From contig NZ_CP127039.1 of NCBI RefSeq assembly GCF_030316605.1, forward strand, positions 1,922,001-1,986,000: 64,000 nt of DNA, read 5' to 3'. Position 1 is the first letter of the stretch. Every line of letters begins with the position of its first letter. Source of the stretch: Spiroplasma ixodetis Y32. Its GTDB lineage: Bacteria > Bacillota_I > Bacilli_A > Mycoplasmatales > VBWQ01. A model generated the notes under the pieces. That model did not search any database and was not told where the DNA came from. It saw only the letters and a program-made list of their open reading frames with translations. A program made the translations under genes and the position numbers. Positions 57,899 to 64,000 of the stretch are shown here, in pieces.

Positions 57899-59017
57899 TT
57901 ATATATCTCCATACTGATTAGTAAAATCAATGTTATTAACACCATAAGTTTGCATTTTACTTTCTGAAGCACTAGGTATAATTTTAAAATTAGGATTAAT
58001 CTCTTCTTTAAATGTCTCATCAAAAATTTCCAAACCAGGCATAAAACCAAAAGCTAAATAATTAATATCATCATAAACATAATCATTATTATTAATGACA
58101 TTAGACCCAACAAAACTAATAGTTTTACTATAAGTTGGACGTGAAGATATTAAACTAGCAGTATAGGCAATAATACTGTTATATCAATAATTAGTATTAA
58201 TAATAAAATTAACACCATGTGTTTCATATAATGATTGAGCAATCTGACCAACACCGGCAACACTATCAGCACTATAAATATTACTTGTTACAAAACTATC
58301 ATGAGGATTAGCATAAATAATTTTATATGTAATTTTTGGATTATCAATACCATTAATTATCTCAGCAAATTGATTCAAAATAGTTTGATCATAATCAATA
58401 CCAATATTATTAATAATACCAATTCTAACTATCAATTTACCCTTGTCATCAACATCAAAGTTATATTTTTTATTTATTATTCCATCCTGAACATTTTGTT
58501 GAAAATGTTCAGCAATTTTACTGCCATAATTTAAATGACTACTAGTTACGTTATCAGTATTATATCTAATATCATAAATATTATTAGTGACTTTAACCGT
58601 ATCAGCAATAATATTATTAAAAAAATAAAATTTAACATTATGAAATTGTTGTAATACTCTAATTAAGTTTTTAGTAGAATAACTACTAGTTTCACTATGA
58701 TGTGGGATATACTTTTGAAAACTAGGATTTAAAATATAAACTTTTTTGATATTATATGTAGATAAAAAGTTTCTCAACATTAATGCATAATAATTATCAT
58801 CTTGAGAACTAAACAATGTTACTACATGATCTTTAAGATAAAAAGTTTGTAACTTTTGATAAACAAGTCGGTCATAAATGTTTTGATTTTGTGCTTGTTG
58901 ATAACTTGTTATTAATAAAACTGTTGGTTGTAAATTCCAAGTACAAGCATAAATACTACTACTAATAGTAGTTATTGTTGGCAAAATTATAGTGAATAAT
59001 AGAAAACGTCGAAACAT
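57899..59017 (-). CDS. Bmp/Med-like nucleoside-binding lipoprotein
   Basis: AGGTGG precedes ATG 59017. The 372-aa product starts with a signal peptide (FRRFLLFTIILPTITTISSS) and a lipobox ending IYAC, so Cys at about residue 25 would be lipid-anchored. The body has the periplasmic-binding pattern, with LLITSYQQAQNQNIYDRL, HLNYGSKIAEHF and ISFVGSNVINNNDYVYDDI. First gene of the transporter operon, it should capture the substrate outside the cell. Confidence 0.85.
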
Positions 59018-59150
59018 AAAAACCACCTACTAATAATACTTATTTATAATTATACAAGAAATCTTAGTTTAATATCAAACAATCAATTTATTGCAAATCA
59101 ATTAAACAGTTTATTAAAAAAATAATAAAGAATATAGATAAAAAGGATTT
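59018..59150. other. AT-rich region upstream of the transporter operon
   Basis: No ORF was found. It must contain the leftward promoter of the lipoprotein gene, but no convincing -35/-10 pair could be assigned. Confidence 0.35.
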
Positions 59151-59249
59151 ATGACAATTAATTTTATTAATAGTAATATTTGGTTTGTTATTATTTTTCA
59201 AAGTTATTTTCTTTTGTTATTCCTAAAATGTAATGATGAGGAATTTTAA
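59151..59249 (+). CDS. Small hydrophobic peptide, 32 aa
   Basis: AAAAAGGATTT precedes ATG 59151. The peptide is mostly one hydrophobic stretch (IWFVIIFQSYFLLLFLK) with an acidic end. It could be a viral-type small membrane protein or a chance ORF. The 290 bp after it hold nothing recognisable. Confidence 0.3.
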   Translation: MTINFINSNIWFVIIFQSYFLLLFLKCNDEEF

Positions 59250-59730
59250 TTTTATTTTTAGTCCACTTTACGTTCTTATTTATATCTTTTGCTAAATCAT
59301 TTATTTGAAATTCTAATTTTTCAATGATTTTAAAAAACAAAAAAATAAATTATTTACTATTAACTTTAACTTTTTTATATAAATTTTACATACTTTATAT
59401 TTATTTTTAATAAAAACTTAATTAATTGTAAAATACATAAAATTTAATAATATATAGTTGTTATATAGTATACATAAATTTTAACCAATTACTTTTATAG
59501 GAAAGTAAATGGATTTTTTGTTAAAAGGAGGTATTAAAATGGCAGACAAAAATAAATCAGAAATATTTCAAAAAATAACAACACAGCATTTAAAATTAAG
59601 TAATAAAATCTTAATAATATTTTTTAAAAAAAAAGAAATTTTTTATTATTTTTTCATTTTTATTTTAAAAATATATACTTTTATTGAATATTTTTATCAT
59701 AAAAAATTGGAATGGCAACACTTTTTAGGA

Positions 59731-60529
59731 CTATTTTTTGGTAGACATTTGTGCTTGGTATTTGATGGGGGTTAAGTAGTTTAGAGTGCTGTGAATTCTT
59801 ATGTTGTTATATCAGTTGATGTAATCAAATAATTCTAATTTTAATTGGATTAATGATGTAAAATTTCTATCATTAATAAATTCTGTCTTAAAATTTTTGA
59901 AAGTTGCTTCAGCAACAGCATTATCATAAGGACAGCCTTTTTTGCTTAAAGAACGATTAATATTGAATGCTAATAAAAATTTATCAATCATTTTATTGTT
60001 AAATTCATTGCCGCGATCACTATGAAATATTTCAATATCTTTTAAACAGCGATTTGATTGCATAAATGCTTGATTTACTAATGATGCATCTTTTTTAACT
60101 CCAAACACTATGTCCAATAATTTCGCGGTTAAATAGGTCAATTAATAAGCAAATATAGTTTCATTTACCATTAACTTGAACATAAGTTAAATCACTAACA
60201 ATAACTTCATTTTTAATTCTATTATTAAAGTTTCTATTAACAAGATTGGTTATTTGACTATCATTGACTTTATTATGATGATTTTTGAATGATAATTTAG
60301 TGTATTTTGATATTAAATTATGCTTATTCATAATTTCTTTAATTTTTCTGCGTAATAAATAAATTTCTTGGTTTGCTAGTATGACTTTTAATCTTCTTGT
60401 TCCATAAACTTCTTTATTTTCTTTAAAAGCACTAATAACAGCTTGTTCATAAATATTATTTTGATTTTTTTCTTTTTTCTTTAAATTAAAATAATATGTT
60501 GATTTAGAGAGTTTTAAAAAACGACACAT
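59731..60529 (-). pseudogene. IS3-family OrfB, frameshifted
   Basis: An extra A near 60105 (in the codons for GHSVGVKK) shifts the frame between the first and second catalytic Asp. The rest of the DDE core is encoded out of frame. Confidence 0.85.
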
Positions 60530-60570
60530 TGTGCGAATTTTATATTTAGATTTATTTTTAACAATAATTT

Positions 60571-60849
60571 CTATTTTCTGCCTATTATTAGTGCTGCTTG
60601 CTTTAAAATATCATTTTCCATTCGTAACTGTTTTAATTCTTTATTTGCTTGAATTAATTGTTTTTCTAAATCAGAAAGATTATCTTTAGTTTTAAAACTA
60701 CCTGAATTAGTAAATTGCTTAATTCATTTATAAGTAACTGCTCTTGTAACATTATACTCTTTAACAAGGCAAGATATTGATTTACCACTTTGATATAAAG
60801 CTACTATTTGCTTTTTAAATTCGTCGGTATATGAATTAATATTGGTCAT
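60571..60849 (-). CDS. IS3-family OrfA
   Basis: The 92-aa frame is whole, nearly identical to the 51535 copy (Glu in place of Lys after CLVK). Made alone it would bind the ends and may regulate the other copies. Confidence 0.8.
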
Positions 60850-60959
60850 AATTATAATTCCTTTCTTTTCACTAATTTGTTCACTTGTCTACGTAATTAG
60901 TGTCCAATAAAGTGTAACCCATCCAAAATATTCAAAAACAAATAAAGGAGATTATAAAT

Positions 60960-61173
60960 ATGTGAAGATCATGTAACGAATGAAGTCAAGCTGATAAAGA
61001 TAAGTACAACAAAGAAGCAAAAGAAGCAAATAAAGTGTGAGGAGAAAAAAAACGAAAGTGAAAGACGAGAAAAAGTTGCTAATGCTCTTGGATTTGAAAA
61101 AGATAAGTCAAAAATAAATCAATCATCAACAAGTGGAAATCAAAGTTCTAGTAGTAAATCAGCACAAATGTAA
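60960..61173 (+). pseudogene. Small charged protein with internal frameshift
   Basis: AAAGGAG precedes ATG 60960. The first frame reads MWRSCNEWSQADKDKYNKEA and onward and stops about 40 codons in. A neighbouring frame continues plausibly (SERREKVANALGFEKDKS) to TAA 61171-61173 with a Ser-rich end. A single indel in the A8 run near 61050 would join them. Unrecognised; it may be of viral origin. Confidence 0.5.
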
Positions 61174-61186
61174 ATTTTAAATATTA

Positions 61187-61220
61187 CAAAACTACTTAAT
61201 TTGAGAAGTTTTGCCTTTTT
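61187..61220 (+). terminator. Hairpin terminator
   Basis: CAAAACT (61187-61193) pairs with AGTTTTG (61207-61213), and five T follow. It lies just downstream of the small charged ORF. Confidence 0.6.
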
Positions 61221-61403
61221 ATTGGTAATGTTTAATATGTTTTACAATAAATATAGTAAGATTAAATGATCGTAGATAAATAATAATTTAAAAATCAACT
61301 TTGTTTCTTAATATTTATTTAATTTTGTTTTATATTAATAAGTGCTATTATTAAACTATAATACTACTAATAGTATTCATTTTAATATAAATAGGTCATA
61401 TCC

Positions 61404-61508
61404 ATGAAACAATTTTTAATAGCCCTAAGCAGTTTAACAATCTTAGTTTTAACAGGAAATAACAATATTAATAACTCTAAAAGGGAGATTGTCAAATTTA
61501 CGAAATAA
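61404..61508 (+). CDS. Secreted-peptide start or lipoprotein remnant, 34 aa
   Basis: From ATG 61404 the sequence MKQFLIALSSLTILVLTGNN is a typical spiroplasma signal peptide. The mature part lasts only 12 residues before TAA, which overlaps the target duplication of the IS1595-like copy at 61513. It is probably the truncated start of a surface-protein gene. The 220 bp upstream are non-coding. Confidence 0.4.
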   Translation: MKQFLIALSSLTILVLTGNNNINNSKREIVKFTK

Positions 61509-62326
61509 TTAAGGCTTTTCTCCCTTTATGTACTATTTTTAAATTTTATCACATAAATGTTGAGAAAAGCCTATCTACGGACTTCTCCCCACATTTTTAA
61601 ATGAAACATAGCATTACAGTTTCAAAAGTAGGTATCTTGTTGAATTTATATGCAGCTTCTTTGGCATGTAAATGAACATGATGTTTTGCAACTTTGATAT
61701 GTGTTTTAAATGTTCTTCGTATATGTTTTCATACTGATTCAATTTGATTGGTATTTACGCCAATTTTTGAAACATAACCATCTTGATGGTTAACTGTTTT
61801 GTGATTAGGGAAAAGTGATTTGAAATCACGATATCCTTTTCAAGAATCAGTATGTACATCACACTTTGAAGAAATATGGTTTCTTGCAAACTGCAAAAGA
61901 TTTTTACTTTTTGCGTTTTTGATTACTTTCACAATTAAATTATTGGTTGTTTTTTCATAAATCCCAACAATTAATGTTTTATTTATCAAAGATCTTTCTT
62001 GTTTTTTAAAACCCATATGTGAAAGATACATTTCATCCATTTGCACTATGCCCTCAACAATAAATTGATGTTCTTGTTTGGCAATACGATTTCTGATTTC
62101 ATGACCCATTCTTCAAGCAGTTTTCAAAGTCACACCCAATTCTTTTGCAACATCAGTTGATGTAATTCCATGTTTGGTGTTTATTCATCTAAAGATGAGA
62201 TAAAATCAAAATCTCAAAGGTGTTTGTGACTTGTAAAAAATGGTGCCATGAAGAATACTAAATGTTTGATGACATTTCAAACATCTTATTCTTCTTAAAT
62301 TAGAAGTATTCAAACTTGTTCAAGAA

Positions 62327-63484
62327 TGTAGATTAGACACACTTTTTGGACTAATAAAAGTTTTTATAACTTTATATTATTAGTTGAGGTGTAGTTTAAA
62401 ATGAAATATTTAATTAATAGTGCTGATTTTACTAAATTTGATTATAAATTTAACAAGTTTGTAGAAAAGTATAAAAATGATAAAAATATTAATAAAGTTA
62501 ATATTTATTATCGTAAATTTAAAAAATTTTGTTTTTTATTTAAAAATAAAAATTCTTGTAAAGAAATAATTTCTCAATTACATATGCCAAAGCAAACTTT
62601 TTATTATTGAGCTAAACGTTTTTATGATATTTTCTACAAAAATAAACCTTTTGAAGAATTATTATTTAAATCAACAAAACCTAAAAATATTAAATATTTG
62701 TATAATTTGGAATTATCAGAAAAATTTATAAATTATTTTGTTCAGTATAAAGAAGAGTTTGGTATAGGTGCTTTTCAATTTTGTTATTTAATAAGAAATA
62801 TTGATGATATTAGGTTTAATTTTTTGCCAAAACCTTCGGTTAAAACTATATATCGTTGATTAAAACGTTTTGGTTTTTATTCACAAAAAACTATTAAGAA
62901 AAAACATTTGAGATATGAAGTAAAAGAAACTGGATTATTGCAGACTGATATTAAAGTAGTATCAGATTATATAACAGGAAGTAAAAGATGATATATTATT
63001 GATTTTATTGATGAAAAAACTCGAATTACTTATTGTTATCCATCTGAACAAGCACAAACCAGAGATATTGTAAATGCTACTAAAAATGCTTTAAATTTTT
63101 ATGAAAAATTGGGAATTAAAATTAAAAGAATTAGAACTGATAATGGTAGTCAATATGTTAATACATCTTGTGGAAAACCACAAAGGAACCGTTGATTTAC
63201 AAATTTTTGTAATAAAAAAGGTATAGTTCATGAAACTACACCGTTTAGATCACCACAGAGTAATGGTAAGATTGAAAGATTTCATAGAAATTGAAGTAAT
63301 TTATTTGAAATAAAACCATATTTAAATAGTGATTTTAGTTTATTTCAAAAATTAGTTAATTCTTTTCAAGAATATTATAACAATTCTAAACCACATAAAT
63401 CATTAGGGTTAATGACTCCTATGGATTATTTTGATAAACTTTTATTAGATGGAAAATAGTCCAAAATGTCTGTACTACCTTACA
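62327..63484 (+). mobile_element. Complete IS481-like element, 1158 bp
   Basis: It is inserted in the IS1595-like copy with an exact 16-bp duplication, CAAACTTGTTCAAGAA, at 62311-62326 and 63485-63500. The ends are TGTAGATTAGACACAC and the complement of TGTAAGGTAGTACAGAC. Confidence 0.92.
62401..63459 (+). CDS. IS481-like transposase, 352 aa
   Basis: This is the reference copy for the family here. It has a helix-turn-helix at about residues 50-70, then TDIKVVSDY, RTDNGSQYVN and GKIERFHRNW as DDE residues, and a C-terminal KPHKSLGLMTPMDYF motif typical of integrase-core transposases. The family name is by resemblance; IS3-like relatives share this core. Confidence 0.85.
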
Positions 63485-63656
63485 CAAACTTGTTCAAGAA
63501 CACATGATACATTTGTTTTTCTTCAAACTTGCTATATATTTTAAACAATCCTGTTCTGTTTGAAAAGCATTGTTGAACTCATTCAATTTCATTGTTTCCT
63601 CCACAAGTACATGTGGGGAGGGCGCATAACTTTAATAGATAGATTCATAAAATAAC

Positions 63657-63684
63657 AAAGAACGATATAACTATCGTTCTTTTT
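63657..63684 (+). terminator. Strong terminator
   Basis: AAAGAACGATA at 63657-63667 pairs with TATCGTTCTTT at 63672-63682 across TAAC, with a seven-T run. Confidence 0.82.
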
Positions 63685-63781
63685 TTGTTAAAAGATTAAA
63701 ACTTAATAAAACTGTCGTAGAAGTCAAATAGTGAGTACTTTATGTAAATACTTCTATATCAGAATAAAAGAGCATTTAATG

Positions 63782-63890
63782 TTAAGCAAGTTAAAATGTT
63801 ACACTCTATCGCTTAATGTAATTATAGATTAATTTGAATAGCCTTATTATGGCTCAGTAAATACCCCATTAATCTAATTAATAATTACAT
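63782..63890 (+). other. Structured non-coding segment upstream of the last gene
   Basis: TTAAGC (63782-63787) pairs with GCTTAA (63811-63816). TGTAATTAT-AGATTAAT (from 63817) pairs with ATTAATCT-AATTA-ATAATTACA (to about 63890). Inside it AGCC (63840-63843) pairs with GGCT (63851-63854). ACCCC near 63863 could also pair with GGGGGT near 63911. No ORF occupies it. It could be an RNA leader, a small RNA or a viral origin. Confidence 0.45.
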
Positions 63891-63985
63891 TTGTATTATT
63901 TAAAAAATAGGGGGTTTTATATATAAATACATACCTCATTAACAATATCATAACACAATAAAAAATTAAAAGGAGAAAAATAAAT

Positions 63986-64000
63986 ATGAAATATGTTTAC
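63986..64000 (+). CDS. Start of a gene cut by the window edge
   Basis: AAAAGGAGAAAAATAAAT precedes ATG 63986. Only MKYVY is visible. The long structured leader upstream suggests regulation. Confidence 0.6.

Larger units (their letters stand above)
59708..60925 (-). mobile_element. IS3-family element, copy C
   Basis: The 1218-bp copy is flanked by AAAT at 59704-59707 and 60926-60929. Same ends as the other copies. Confidence 0.9.
59539..60976 (+). pseudogene. Small membrane protein interrupted by an IS3 element
   Basis: AAAGGAGG is a very strong ribosome site for ATG 59539 (an ATG at 59509 lies further upstream). The first 56 codons give a charged start and a hydrophobic, aromatic span. The IS3 copy at 59708 interrupts it with AAAT duplicated. 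Removing the IS leaves an open frame of about 71 codons to TAA 60974-60976. Confidence 0.5.
61513..63620 (-). mobile_element. IS1595-like element interrupted by an IS481-like element
   Basis: The left part is 61513-62326 and the right part 63501-63620. The last 7 bp of the right end (AAGTCCG) are missing and replaced by GGCGCATAAC. The transposase frame (ATG 63592, end 61597) is split by the insertion, so it is dead. No target duplication of this copy remains. Confidence 0.88.

Noticed and set aside
63782..63890. tRNA-like or tmRNA-like fold
   Set aside because: The stems do not have the 7-5-5-5 layout, and no anticodon loop, TTCGA arm or CCA-type end is visible.

Overview
The window is mollicute DNA, most likely from a Spiroplasma. 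It is strongly AT-rich. Most genes only read through if TGA is tryptophan (code 4); for example ftsK, argS, gltX, pyrG and the prophage terminase are all cut at TGA in the standard code. The chromosomal genes are typical of a reduced wall-less Firmicute relative, and the DNA is heavily invaded by insertion sequences (IS). The species cannot be fixed by reading alone. All coding calls below use TGA = Trp.

Region 1 (about 1-14230) is prophage DNA. A rightward late block holds membrane proteins, a connector/fibre protein, the large terminase, a portal and a large structural protein split by a TAA. It ends in a small membrane protein followed by a stack of hairpins and a terminator near 8.9 kb. 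A leftward early block of tiny coupled ORFs converges on it (13870 down to 8891). The early block includes RecT, a PD-(D/E)XK exonuclease, a RuvC-like resolvase, a probable ribbon-helix-helix protein and several Cys-rich peptides. The control region at 13.88-14.2 kb has two hairpins and a G-quadruplex-type tract that is very unusual for such AT-rich DNA. IS debris marks the right edge.

Region 2 (15.4-44.7 kb) is chromosomal backbone. ftsK/spoIIIE runs rightward and is broken by two IS1595-like copies. Almost everything else runs leftward: glyA, rpiB, fba, pyrG, rpoE (RNAP delta), argS, a 363-aa unknown, an HD phosphohydrolase, gltX, three multi-membrane proteins (two joined in frame through a G8 tract), ychF, a 1344-aa unknown, a 210-aa repeat protein, parB, parA and rsmG. 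The rsmG-parA-parB group is commonly found near oriC.

Region 3 (44.9-53.97 kb) is an IS nest. It holds IS3-family, integrase-core (IS481-like) and IS1595-like elements inserted into each other, a viral/IS transposase remnant, and a decaying gene made of 10-residue repeats.

Region 4 (54.08-59.02 kb) is a leftward nucleoside-type ABC operon: a Bmp-like lipoprotein, a two-domain ATPase and two permeases. The remainder (59-64 kb) holds small possibly viral peptides, a broken IS3 copy, an IS1595-like copy interrupted by an IS481-like copy with a 16-bp target duplication, a structured intergenic segment, and the first codons of a new gene.

IS tally: ten IS1595-like copies or pieces (941-bp unit, mostly 8-bp target duplications; five look intact), five IS481-like copies or pieces (1158-bp unit, two complete), and three IS3-family copies (about 1217 bp, 4-bp duplications where visible).
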